From positions 1 through 64,000 of the forward strand of contig NZ_AQPF01000003.1 of assembly GCF_009846745.1 (NCBI RefSeq): a DNA stretch of 64,000 nt, read 5' to 3'. The DNA is from Alloalcanivorax xiamenensis (GTDB taxonomy: Bacteria > Pseudomonadota > Gammaproteobacteria > Pseudomonadales > Alcanivoracaceae). The translations under genes were made by a program, and so were the position numbers. Of this stretch, positions 50,114 through 58,192 are shown in pieces (position 1 is the stretch's first letter; each line of letters starts with the position of its first letter). A model generated the notes under the pieces. The model was not told the origin of the DNA. It made no database searches and was given only the letters and a program-made list of their open reading frames with translations.

Positions 50114-52036
50114 ATGCCAAAGACCTTTACCGACATCCCGCTCACCCGCCCGGCCACGCCGCTGCTGGACAGTATCAACGCGCCGGCGGATTTACGGCGG
50201 CTGGCGCCACACCGGCTCGAGCAATTGGTGGACGAACTGCGGGCCTACCTGCTGTTCGCGGTGGGCCGCAGCGGCGGCCACTTCGGCGCCGGTCTCGGCG
50301 TGGTGGAGCTGACCGTGGCACTGCACTATCTGTTTGATACGCCCCATGATCGCCTGGTCTGGGATGTCGGCCATCAGTGCTATCCGCACAAGATCCTCAC
50401 CGGCCGCCGCGAGGCGCTGACCTCCATTCGCCAGCAACACGGGCTGTCCGGCTTTCCCAAACGAAGCGAATCCCCCTATGACACCTTCGGCGTGGGCCAC
50501 TCGTCCACCTCGGTCAGCGCGGCGCTGGGCATGGCCCTGGGCGCCCGTCAGGGCGATAAGGAACGGCGCACCGTGGCGGTGATCGGCGATGGCGCCATGA
50601 CCGCCGGCCAGGCCTTTGAAGCCCTCAGCCACGCGGCCCACACGCGCGCCAATCTGCTGGTCATCCTCAACGACAACACCATGTCCATCGGCCACAACGT
50701 GGGCGGTCTGGCCAACTATTTCGCACGCATCTGGGCCTCCAAAACCTATATCGCGCTGCGCGAAGGCGGCAAGAAGGTGCTGTCGGCGATGCCGGCGGCC
50801 TGGGATTTCGTGCGTCGCACTGAAGAGAGCATGAAGAACATGGTGAGCCCGGACATGCTGTTCGAGGCCATCGGTTTCAACTACATCGGCCCCATCGATG
50901 GTCACGACCTGGACGAGCTCACCGCCACCCTGGAAAACATGCGCGACCTGGAAGGGCCCCAACTTCTGCACGTCTACACCACCAAGGGCAAGGGGTTCGC
51001 ACCGGCGGAAGCGGATCCGGTGGGCTACCACGCACTCAACAAGATCGAGCCCAAAGCCAAGGTGGAAGTGGCCAAGCCGGCCAAACCCAAGGGGCCGAAA
51101 TATCAGGACGTGTTCGGGCAATGGCTGTGCGACATGGCGGAGCGCGATCCACGCGTGGTCGGCATCACTCCAGCCATGTGCGAAGGCTCCGGCATGGTGG
51201 CGTTCCGCGACCGCTTCCCGGATCGCTACCACGACGTGGCGATCTGTGAGCAGCACGCGGTCACGCTGGGCGCCGGTCTCGCCTGTGAAGGTCAGAAGCC
51301 GGTGGTGGCGATCTATTCCACCTTCCTGCAACGGGGCTACGACCAGTTGATCCACGATGTCGCCCTGCAGGAGCTGGATGTGACCTTCGGCCTGGATCGC
51401 GCCGGCATCGTCGGTGAGGATGGCGCCACCCACGGCGGCGTTTTCGATCTGGCCTACCTGCGCACCGTGCCCAACATGGTGATCGCCGCCCCCAGCGATG
51501 AAAATGAGTGCCGGCAACTGCTCTATACCGCCTGGCTGCACCAGGGGCCGGCGGCGGTCCGTTATCCCCGTGGCACCGGCCCCGGCGCCGCCATCGAGAA
51601 CACCATGACGCCGCTGCCTCTGGGCAAAAGCCGCGTACTGCGGGAAGGCAAGGGCCCCGTGGCGATTCTGTCCTTCGGCGCCCTCGGCGAAGCGGCCCGG
51701 GAAGCCGGCGAGACCCTGGACGCCACCGTTCTCGACATGCGCTGGGTCAAACCACTGGACCGCGACGCGATCCTCGCAGCCGCCGCCAGCCATACCCTGC
51801 TGGTCACGGTGGAAGATCATCAGCGTATGGGCGGCGCCGGTTCGGCGGTTAACGAACTGCTGATGGACGAAGGCGTAGTGATGCCGGTGCTGAATCTGGC
51901 GTTACCGGACGAATTCGTCCACCACGGCAAACGGGAAGCGTTGCTGGCCGACCATGGCCTGGATGCCGCCGGTGTCGAGCGCCGGATTCGGGACCGCTTG
52001 CAGCGGCTGGGCGCGGTTCTGACCCATCGGGCGTAA
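50114..52036 (+). CDS. dxs: 1-deoxy-D-xylulose-5-phosphate synthase
   Basis: A 640-residue thiamine-diphosphate enzyme, first step of the methylerythritol phosphate pathway; it joins pyruvate and glyceraldehyde 3-phosphate. HYLFDTPHDRLVWDVGHQCY, GVGHSSTSVSAALGMALGAR, and the ThDP motif VIGDGAMTAGQAFEAL through ILNDNTMSIG are intact, as is the transketolase-like DGATHGGVFDLAYL. AGGCAGGT precedes the ATG. It lies downstream of ispA as usual, but a terminator and a promoter separate them here. Confidence 0.96.
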   Translation: MPKTFTDIPLTRPATPLLDSINAPADLRRLAPHRLEQLVDELRAYLLFAVGRSGGHFGAGLGVVELTVALHYLFDTPHDRLVWDVGHQCYPHKILTGRREALTSIRQQHGLSGFPKRSESPYDTFGVGHSSTSVSAALGMALGARQGDKERRTVAVIGDGAMTAGQAFEALSHAAHTRANLLVILNDNTMSIGHNVGGLANYFARIWASKTYIALREGGKKVLSAMPAAWDFVRRTEESMKNMVSPDMLFEAIGFNYIGPIDGHDLDELTATLENMRDLEGPQLLHVYTTKGKGFAPAEADPVGYHALNKIEPKAKVEVAKPAKPKGPKYQDVFGQWLCDMAERDPRVVGITPAMCEGSGMVAFRDRFPDRYHDVAICEQHAVTLGAGLACEGQKPVVAIYSTFLQRGYDQLIHDVALQELDVTFGLDRAGIVGEDGATHGGVFDLAYLRTVPNMVIAAPSDENECRQLLYTAWLHQGPAAVRYPRGTGPGAAIENTMTPLPLGKSRVLREGKGPVAILSFGALGEAAREAGETLDATVLDMRWVKPLDRDAILAAAASHTLLVTVEDHQRMGGAGSAVNELLMDEGVVMPVLNLALPDEFVHHGKREALLADHGLDAAGVERRIRDRLQRLGAVLTHRA

Positions 52037-52047
52037 AGCGCGCCATT

Positions 52048-52118
52048 ATTCGCTGGCAAGCCAGCTTCCCACAGAGAGGGCTACAGAGGCGCTGTGGGAA
52101 GCTGGCTTGCCAGCGAAT
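52048..52118. repeat. REP-like palindrome, copy 6
   Basis: Perfect 27-base arms at 52048-52074 (ATTCGCTGGCAAGCCAGC start) and 52092-52118. The core GGCAAGCC differs from GCCAAGGC in copies 1, 4 and 5, yet both arms carry the matching change. It lies between the convergent dxs and pgpA genes. Confidence 0.92.
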
Positions 52119-52145
52119 GGCCAGACGCGGGCTGTTATACAACAG

Positions 52146-52658
52146 TCACGGCGACAGGAAACGCCGCCGCCATACGACACGAAACAACCATAGCACCGCC
52201 AGCGCCATGCCCCCGGCGATCAGATCATCGGCGACAATGCCCCAGCCTCCGGGCAAGACATGATCCACCCAACCCACCGGCCATATCTTGAGCACGTCGA
52301 AGAAACGGAAGCAGGCCAAACCAAGCAGCCCCCAAAGCGGATGCCGGGGCACCACCGACAGCGCCAGCAGTAGCCCCCCCAGTTCGTCCCAAACGATGGC
52401 GGGCGCGTCCTCGACGCCGATCACGTCGGCCGCGAAACCACACAGAGGAATCCCCACCACCACCACGCCCCCCAGAACCATGGCATAGAGCCGCCGGGAA
52501 CAGGCCGCCAAAGGCCACCAGAACAGCATGAACAATACACAGCCCATGGTTCCCGGCGCCCAGGGGGATAGCCCAGTCCCCATGCCAATGGCCAGCAAAA
52601 ACAGGATGGAAGACGGCGTCACGGACCCGACCCCGCTACTCGAAGTGACGCCAGCCAA
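52146..52658 (-). CDS. pgpA: Phosphatidylglycerophosphatase A
   Basis: A 170-residue membrane phosphatase that makes phosphatidylglycerol. Start region FLLAIGMGTGLSPWAPGTMG, catalytic IVWDELGGLL, and FRFFDVLKIWPVGWVDH are diagnostic. About four membrane helices. The TTG at 52658 has GGAG upstream and overlaps thiL by 23 bases; a GTG at 52622 is an alternative start just after the thiL stop. Last gene of the rib-nusB-thiL-pgpA series. Confidence 0.93.
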   Translation of the reverse strand: MAGVTSSSGVGSVTPSSILFLLAIGMGTGLSPWAPGTMGCVLFMLFWWPLAACSRRLYAMVLGGVVVVGIPLCGFAADVIGVEDAPAIVWDELGGLLLALSVVPRHPLWGLLGLACFRFFDVLKIWPVGWVDHVLPGGWGIVADDLIAGGMALAVLWLFRVVWRRRFLSP

Positions 52659-53550
52659 CGGACTCCGCGTCGCTCACCCGCCCATCGGGATAATGCAATC
52701 GCACCCCCGGGGTATCGGTGATCCGGCCAATGGCGCGGGCCCCTTGCGGGACGGCAATACCGGCCGGCCAGGTAAACAACAGCCCATAATCATCGCCGCC
52801 GGACAGCTGCAGCACCCAGCGGTCCTCCGCGTCCAGCGCCGCCAGTTCATCGTTCACCGGCAAATCCGCCAGCACCAGCTCCGCCCCCAGGTCGCCGCTG
52901 GCGCTCAGAATATGCCCGAGATCCTGCAGCAGGCCGTCGGACACATCGAGCGCGGCGCCGGCACGGCCGGACAGGGCCATGCCCCACTCCAGCGCGGGCC
53001 ACGGACGGGCAAAATGCCGCGCGCTTTGTGAATCGCGCACACCGGCCCGCCAGTGACGCAGCCCCATCCCACCCAGCCCGGGCACGCCGGTCACCGCCAG
53101 GGTTTGCCCCGGCCGCGCCCCATCCCGACGCAATGCCCGCCCCGGCAATACCGAGCCGGTGGCTTGAATAGCGATATTCAAAGGCCCCCGGGTCACGTCG
53201 CCGCCCACCAGAGAGATGCCGGCCTGATCGGCCAGTTCGAACAGGCCGGCGCTGAAATCGCGCAACCAGTCGGGATCGGCTTCCGGCAAGGTCAGGGACA
53301 ATAGAAACCAGCGGGGGGTGGCGCCCATGGCGGCAAGATCCGACAGGTTCACCGCCAGGCAGCGGTAGCCGATATCGGCGGCGGGCATATCCTCGGGAAA
53401 ATGGCGGCCGGCGATACTGGTGTCCAACGTCATCACCAGTTGCTCACCGGCCGGCGGCGTCACCAGGGCGGCGTCATCGCCGGGGCCGAGGACCACGTCC
53501 TCGCCCTGGCGATGATGAAAGTAACGGCGGATGAGGGCGAACTCGTCCAT
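52636..53550 (-). CDS. thiL: Thiamine-monophosphate kinase
   Basis: A 304-residue ThiL that phosphorylates thiamine monophosphate to the diphosphate cofactor. GPGDDAALVTPP near residue 22 and AVNLSDLAAMGATP are the ATP/magnesium-binding AIR-synthase-like motifs; LDVSDGLLQDLGHI and QLSGGDDYGLLFT complete the fold. AGGAG precedes the ATG. It follows nusB by 40 bases. Confidence 0.94.
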   Translation of the reverse strand: MDEFALIRRYFHHRQGEDVVLGPGDDAALVTPPAGEQLVMTLDTSIAGRHFPEDMPAADIGYRCLAVNLSDLAAMGATPRWFLLSLTLPEADPDWLRDFSAGLFELADQAGISLVGGDVTRGPLNIAIQATGSVLPGRALRRDGARPGQTLAVTGVPGLGGMGLRHWRAGVRDSQSARHFARPWPALEWGMALSGRAGAALDVSDGLLQDLGHILSASGDLGAELVLADLPVNDELAALDAEDRWVLQLSGGDDYGLLFTWPAGIAVPQGARAIGRITDTPGVRLHYPDGRVSDAESVGWRHFE

Positions 53551-53590
53551 GCCAGCTCCTGTTCATGAACGAAAGGTCGGGAAAGGTCCG

Positions 53591-54070
53591 TCAGGAAGGC
53601 GGCTGATCGTCGGGCGCGGCACCACCGGGCCGGGTTTCCGCCGCGCGTGCACGGCGGGCCAGCTTGTCCAGCACGCCATTGACGTACTTGAAGGAATCAT
53701 CGGCACCGAACACCTTGGCCAGTTCGATACCTTCGTTGATCACTACCCGATAAGGCACGTCCAGACGCTCTCGCAGCTCGAAGGCGCCAATCCGCAGGAT
53801 CACCTTCTCCACCTGGGACAACTCTTCCACCCGGCGATCCAGAAAGGGCCGCAGCGATTCATCCAGGTCCGAGACCCGGGCGGGCACGCCGTGGAGCAGG
53901 TCATGAAAATAGCTTCGATCGACCTTGCTCATGTCGTTCTGGGCCAGAAACTGAGCCTCGATATCACTCAGCGTGGTCCCCGCCAGTTGCCATTGATACA
54001 AAGCCTGCAAGGCGTAACGCCGGGCTTTGCGGCGGGCGGCGGGGGTGGAAGACGAAGCGGGAGTGGTCAT
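53591..54070 (-). CDS. nusB: Transcription antitermination protein NusB
   Basis: A 159-residue NusB. ARRKARRYALQALYQWQL is the Arg-rich boxA-binding N-terminus; VEKVILRIGAFELRERLDVP and VVINEGIELAKVFGADDSFK with VNGVLDKLAR form the C-terminal signature. It acts with NusE on rRNA antitermination. The start codon shares one base with the ribH stop (TAATG), so the two are translationally coupled. Confidence 0.95.
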   Translation of the reverse strand: MTTPASSSTPAARRKARRYALQALYQWQLAGTTLSDIEAQFLAQNDMSKVDRSYFHDLLHGVPARVSDLDESLRPFLDRRVEELSQVEKVILRIGAFELRERLDVPYRVVINEGIELAKVFGADDSFKYVNGVLDKLARRARAAETRPGGAAPDDQPPS

Positions 54071-54540
54071 TAAAGGGCCTTGAACAGAGAAACCATTTCC
54101 AGAGCGGACAGCGCGGCTTCCGCGCCTTTGTTGCCCGCCTTGGTACCACTGCGCTCGATGGCCTGTTCGATGCTGTCCACGGTAAGGACGCCGAACGCCA
54201 CCGGCACACCGGTGCTGTTTTGTACCGCGGCGATGCCTTTGGCGGCTTCACCGGCGACGTACTCGAAATGCGCGGTACCACCGCGAATCACCGCGCCGAG
54301 AGCGATGACCGCGTCGTAATCCCGCTTTTCCAGCACTTTCTTCACCGCCACCGGCAACTCCCAGGCCCCCGGCACGCGAATGATTTCAATATCAGCGCGT
54401 TCCACGCCGTGCCGCACCAGCGTGTCCACGGCGCCGGCCAGCAGCGCTTCCACCACGAAGCTGTTGAAACGCGCCACCACCAGGGCGTACCGGCCGCCCA
54501 CATTACTCAAAGTGCCTTCAAAGGTTTTGATGTCTTGCAT
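54070..54540 (-). CDS. ribH: 6,7-dimethyl-8-ribityllumazine synthase
   Basis: A 156-residue lumazine synthase, penultimate step of riboflavin synthesis. VARFNSFVVEALLAGAVDTL, VPGAWELPVAVKKV, GAVIRGGTAHFEYV and FGVLTVDSIEQAIERSGTKA are the substrate-binding blocks, including the catalytic His in HFEYV. AGGAT precedes the ATG. nusB follows with a one-base overlap. Confidence 0.95.
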   Translation of the reverse strand: MQDIKTFEGTLSNVGGRYALVVARFNSFVVEALLAGAVDTLVRHGVERADIEIIRVPGAWELPVAVKKVLEKRDYDAVIALGAVIRGGTAHFEYVAGEAAKGIAAVQNSTGVPVAFGVLTVDSIEQAIERSGTKAGNKGAEAALSALEMVSLFKAL

Positions 54541-54602
54541 GATCCTATCCTGCTAACCCACCGCACCAGGCAACGCCAGTGCTTAAGGTGGTGTCTACTG
54601 AT

Positions 54603-54671
54603 GGCCGGACGCTGGACGCCCGACGCCGGACGCTTTTGGGATTCAGCGTCTCGCGTCCGGCGTCCGGCGTC
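54603..54671. repeat. GGACGC-rich inverted repeat between ribH and ribBX
   Basis: Left part GCCGGACGCTGGACGCCCGA onward (54603-54633) and right part GCGTCTCGCGTCCGGCGTCC onward (54646-54671) are imperfect complements built from a short GGACGC unit. It ends three bases before the ribBX stop codon and could serve as a 3' hairpin that lowers ribH readthrough. Confidence 0.7.
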
Positions 54672-54673
54672 TA

Positions 54674-55783
54674 TTATTCCGCGTCCACATATTCCACGAT
54701 CTCCAGGCCGAAGCCGGACAGCGCATTGAACTTCATTGGCGAGCTGAGCAGGCGCATTTTGCGCACGCCCAAGGCGGTGAGGATCTGCGAACCGGTGCCG
54801 ATGTTGCGGTAGGCCCGGGACTGCCCCTTCGGCTGCGTGGCGGTGCCGTCAAAAAAGGCCTCGATCCGATTCAGGGTCGGTGCCGCCGACTCGTCGTCCT
54901 GACCGAGAATGATCACCACCCCACACTCGACCCGGGACACCGCCTCCAACACCCGGTGCATGTTCCAGCCGGTACGGCCGTCGATCTTGGCGCTCATCAG
55001 GTCCCGCAGCGGGTCCACCTGATGCACCCTGACCGTCACTTCCCGGTCCTCGGTGATCTCACCTTTTACCAGCGCCACGTGCACATGGCCGTCCACGGTG
55101 TCACGGAACGCCACCAAGCGGAAGTCACCGTACCAGGTCGCCAGCGGGTGCTCACTCACCTGCTCCACGGTCTGTTCATTGAGGGCGCGGTACTGGATCA
55201 GGTCGGCGATGGTGCCGATCTTGAGGCCGTGTTCCTGGGCAAACGTCTCCAGGTCCGGGCGCCTGGCCATGGAGCCGTCTTCGTTCATCACCTCGCAGAT
55301 CACACCCGCCGGTTCGCACCCCGCCATCATCGCCAGATCACAGGAGGCCTCGGTGTGACCAGCCCGGCGCAACACGCCGCCGGGCTCGGCCATCAGCGGG
55401 AAAATATGCCCGGGCTGGACAATATCGGACGCCTTGGCATCACGGGCGGCGGCGGCCTGCACGGTGCGCGCCCGGTCAGCGGCGGAAATACCGGTGGTGA
55501 CGCCCTCACGCGCCTCGATGGAAACGGTGAACTTGGTGCCAAAACCACTGCCGTTGGCGCGCACCATCAGCGGCAGATCAAGTTGCTCGCAGCGCTCCTT
55601 CGACATGGGCATGCATATCAGCCCGCGCCCGTATTTGGCCATGAAGTTGATCGCCTCGGCGGTCACGTGCTCGGCCGCCATCACCAGGTCGCCTTCGTTT
55701 TCCCGGTCTTCATCGTCCATCAGGATCACCATCCGGCCCTGACGAATATCCTCGATCAGTTCTTCAACGCTATTGAGCTGCAT
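54674..55783 (-). CDS. ribB: 3,4-dihydroxy-2-butanone 4-phosphate synthase with degenerate GTP cyclohydrolase II domain (RibBX type)
   Basis: A 369-residue fusion. Residues 1-200 are an intact RibB: MVILMDDEDRENEGDLVMAA, HTEASCDLAMMAG and GVICEVMNEDGSMARRPDL. Residues about 205-369 follow the RibA fold in length and position (LVKGEITEDREVTVRVHQVD, GVRKMRLLSS) but lack the zinc cysteines and the SxRCDCG catalytic loop: RVHQVDPLRDLMSAKIDGRT stands where they should be. This matches the RibBX variant described in Proteobacteria, so it should make the butanone phosphate but not open GTP. A separate ribA is expected elsewhere. Confidence 0.92.
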   Translation of the reverse strand: MQLNSVEELIEDIRQGRMVILMDDEDRENEGDLVMAAEHVTAEAINFMAKYGRGLICMPMSKERCEQLDLPLMVRANGSGFGTKFTVSIEAREGVTTGISAADRARTVQAAAARDAKASDIVQPGHIFPLMAEPGGVLRRAGHTEASCDLAMMAGCEPAGVICEVMNEDGSMARRPDLETFAQEHGLKIGTIADLIQYRALNEQTVEQVSEHPLATWYGDFRLVAFRDTVDGHVHVALVKGEITEDREVTVRVHQVDPLRDLMSAKIDGRTGWNMHRVLEAVSRVECGVVIILGQDDESAAPTLNRIEAFFDGTATQPKGQSRAYRNIGTGSQILTALGVRKMRLLSSPMKFNALSGFGLEIVEYVDAE

Positions 55784-55800
55784 AAAAATTCGCCTTCAAG

Positions 55801-55824
55801 CTGGCACGCAACACGCTAACAAGC
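55801..55824. repeat. CAACACGC-type repeat unit
   Basis: CTGGCACGCAACACGCTAAC lies between ribE and ribBX. It is a single unit without a visible opposite arm. Confidence 0.6.
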
Positions 55825-55849
55825 AAAGTACGTGCGGAGCATGCCAGTA

Positions 55850-56512
55850 TTACTTCACAAAGCCGTGTTCGGCCAGCATCGCCATGGTGATGCCGGCGGA
55901 GCCGGGCTCCGCCGCCCGTTCGCCGAGCAGCAACCGCTCCAGGTAACGGGCAATGATATCAACTTCCAGATTCACTGGCGTGCCCGCTTTCCAGTCCTGA
56001 ATGGTGGTCACGTCCTGGGTGTGGGGAATGATGTTGAGAGAGAACACCCGGCCATCCACCTCATTCACGGTGAGGCTGATGCCATCCACGGTGATCGAGC
56101 CTTTCTTGGCAATATAACGGGCCAGCTCCGCCGGCGCTTCGATGTCGATACGTACGGACCGGGCATCGGGGGTCAGGGATACCACTTTACCCAGGCCGTC
56201 CACATGACCGCTGACCAAATGGCCACCCATGCGGGTGGACGGCGTCATCGCCTTCTCCAGATTGACCCGGCTGCCCGCCTTGAGCTGTTTCAGCGAGGTC
56301 AGCGCCAGGGTTTCACCGGAGACGTCGGCGGCAAAGGTGTCGCCGCCAGCCAGTTCGGTCACGGTCAGACACACGCCATTGACGGCGATGGAGTCGCCCA
56401 GCCGCACATCGGCGAAATCCAGGTTGGCGCTCTGGATGCGCAGGGTCACGTCACCGTTGCTGGGAATCAGGGCGTCGATATGGCCCTGGGCCTCGATAAT
56501 GCCTGTAAACAT
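55850..56512 (-). CDS. ribE: Riboflavin synthase alpha chain
   Basis: A 220-residue enzyme with two repeated lumazine-binding domains, converting two ribityllumazines to riboflavin. MFTGIIEAQGHIDAL is the invariant N-terminus; GVCLTVTEL and GISLTVNEV mark the two domains, as do GHLVSGHVDG and FSLNIIPHT. AGAGG precedes the ATG. No FMN riboswitch is apparent in the 111 bases upstream, and ribD is not adjacent. Confidence 0.95.
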   Translation of the reverse strand: MFTGIIEAQGHIDALIPSNGDVTLRIQSANLDFADVRLGDSIAVNGVCLTVTELAGGDTFAADVSGETLALTSLKQLKAGSRVNLEKAMTPSTRMGGHLVSGHVDGLGKVVSLTPDARSVRIDIEAPAELARYIAKKGSITVDGISLTVNEVDGRVFSLNIIPHTQDVTTIQDWKAGTPVNLEVDIIARYLERLLLGERAAEPGSAGITMAMLAEHGFVK

Positions 56513-56623
56513 GGTGGTACCTCTGAATGATCCGGGCGGACAGGGACGGACCGCCGCGAAGGCGCATGGGAAAGGCGCGGCAAATGATAAACGTCCAGGG
56601 GGCTGGAGCCAAATCCGGCGCGT

Positions 56624-57031
56624 TCAGGGCCGTCCGGGGTAGCCCTCGGGATAGCAGGGCAAATCATCATTGATCGACCACCAATCGGCCTTGGAGGCGG
56701 TGAAAGCGTGCCAGGCCGGGCGCACGTCCAAAGGCCCGTTGATCAGACCGGCACGGATCCGCACCACCTCCGGCAGATCGGCCCGGCGGCTGAACAGCGG
56801 TGAACCACAGTGACCGCAGAACACCCGCTCCTTGCCCGGTGTGGACTCGAAGCCCTTGAGCAAGTCCTCACCGGCATCCAGGTGGAAAGCATCGGTGGGG
56901 ACCGGAATATTGGTGGCGAAGGGCGTGCCCTGGGCATGCCGGCATTGGGAGCAATGACAGACCTGCACCGGCGCCAGTTCGCCTTCGATCCGGAACCGGA
57001 CACCGCCGCATAAACATTGTCCTGTGTACAT
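56624..57031 (-). CDS. GFA-family zinc protein
   Basis: A 135-residue protein of the glutathione-dependent formaldehyde-activating (GFA/CENP-V) fold. The zinc cysteines are all present: CLCGGVRF, VCHCSQCRHAQGTPF and VFCGHCGSPLFSRR. Many GFA proteins are not formaldehyde enzymes, so the substrate is open. GGAGCGG precedes the ATG. It stands alone upstream of ribE on the same strand. Confidence 0.88.
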   Translation of the reverse strand: MYTGQCLCGGVRFRIEGELAPVQVCHCSQCRHAQGTPFATNIPVPTDAFHLDAGEDLLKGFESTPGKERVFCGHCGSPLFSRRADLPEVVRIRAGLINGPLDVRPAWHAFTASKADWWSINDDLPCYPEGYPGRP

Positions 57032-57359
57032 TACCGCTCCTCTCCCGGTGATCGCCCCTGATGCTGCTCATCATACCGCCCTCGCCAGAGCTGACCACGG
57101 TCCATACACCACCGCGGCCCCACCAATTTTGACGGCTCCGACATTTGAACGCTGAATCCATAACCGTGGCCAGTTTATTGGTTTGGAGATAGGAATTCGC
57201 GCTGCATTCGCGAGCAAGCCCGCTTCCCACGGAAAAAGCCACGAAGCCGCCGTGGGAAGCTGGCTTGCCAACAAATGAGCGTGTGGCGTGTCGGCGGCCT
57301 GTTACACAACGGTGGGATCGCACTAATCCACGGACCACGCCCCGGTCTGTTCCCATTGA
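57032..57359. other. Intergenic region with REP copy 7
   Basis: 328 bases between the GFA start and the azoreductase end. Apart from the REP-like repeat at 57206-57276 I see no gene, promoter or terminator I can support. Confidence 0.4.
57206..57276. repeat. REP-like repeat, copy 7 (diverged arms)
   Basis: Left arm 57206-57232 (ATTCGCGAGCAAGCCCGCTT start) and right arm 57250-57276 (CCGTGGGAAGCTGGCTTGCC start) pair at the CCGTGGG ends but mismatch in the core. Confidence 0.8.
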
Positions 57360-58055
57360 TCAGGCGCAAGCCGGCACCGGTTCCCGGCTTTGCTGTAGCT
57401 CATCCACCAGGCTTTCCACCCGGGACAACGCATCGGCGATGGACGCATCCAGGCGCTCACCACCCTCCTCCTGGTGCTCAATGGCGATCTCATGGAACCG
57501 CTCGATACCGATGAAGCCCAGCGCGGTGCGAACGCTTGCTTCCAGGTGATTCATATGCGCCAGGGGCCCGCCGGGATTCATCCCATGGTCGCCCCGGGAA
57601 GACAGAATCACGGCATGGCGGGGCCGGTCGGCGAGCAGCGGAGTGAACGAATCCTCCGGATTGGACGGATCGAAATCCACGGTGCGCCCAACCCGTACGA
57701 TATTGTCGATCCAGGCCTTGAAGGCGGCGGGATAGCTGAAGTTATACATGGGCACACCCAACACCAGAACGTCCGCGTCCAATACTTCCTGAACCAGGGT
57801 ATCGCTTTCCGCCAGCACCTCCCTCATCCAGGGTTGATGACGCTCCGGGGCGGTAAACGCGGCCTGGATCCACTCCACCGTGGTCAGTGCCGGCGGGCGG
57901 GCGCCAATATCCCGGCGCACCACCGTGTCCCCAGGCCGTCGGCGGCGCCACTGAGTGACAAAATGATCGGTGAGACGGCGGGTATGGGAGCCGTGCTCGT
58001 CGGTTCCCGCACGGCCGGGACGAGGGCTGGCATCGATATGCAATAACGTAGTCAT
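57360..58055 (-). CDS. FMN-dependent NADH-azoreductase / flavodoxin-fold oxidoreductase
   Basis: About 231 residues from the ATG at 58055 with AAGGAG eight bases upstream. LLHIDASPRPGRAGTDEHGS is the flavin phosphate loop; VLVLGVPMYNFSYPAAFKAW and IDNIVRVGRTVDFD are hallmarks of AzoR enzymes, and SSRGDHGMNPGG replaces the usual SRGG loop. These reduce quinones and azo compounds with NADH. It is divergent from a LysR gene that probably controls it. Confidence 0.87.
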   Translation of the reverse strand: MTTLLHIDASPRPGRAGTDEHGSHTRRLTDHFVTQWRRRRPGDTVVRRDIGARPPALTTVEWIQAAFTAPERHQPWMREVLAESDTLVQEVLDADVLVLGVPMYNFSYPAAFKAWIDNIVRVGRTVDFDPSNPEDSFTPLLADRPRHAVILSSRGDHGMNPGGPLAHMNHLEASVRTALGFIGIERFHEIAIEHQEEGGERLDASIADALSRVESLVDELQQSREPVPACA

Positions 58056-58131
58056 GGCTCTGCTCCTTGATGAATGAGGCCAGTTCAATCATTGTTGACT
58101 CGAAACCCATGACATCAGAGCCACGAAAGAG

Positions 58132-58154
58132 CGACAAACGACGTTTTTTTGTCG
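58132..58154. promoter_or_regulatory. Candidate operator between azoreductase and LysR genes
   Basis: CGACAAA (58132-58138) and TTTGTCG (58148-58154) form an inverted repeat with a 9-base centre in the 137-base divergent region. Its symmetry and spacing suit a LysR-type dimer. Confidence 0.5.
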
Positions 58155-58192
58155 ATTCCGGAAAATAAAATTCATCCATTGAGGCACCACTG

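Noticed and set aside
50192..51820. 542-residue open frame antisense to dxs
   Set aside because: dxs is intact with all motifs; the antisense frame has no ribosome site and no domain.
56513..56623. FMN riboswitch ahead of ribE
   Set aside because: The conserved GGGGCGGGG-type and CCGGCGG blocks of the RFN element are not visible in this 111-base gap.
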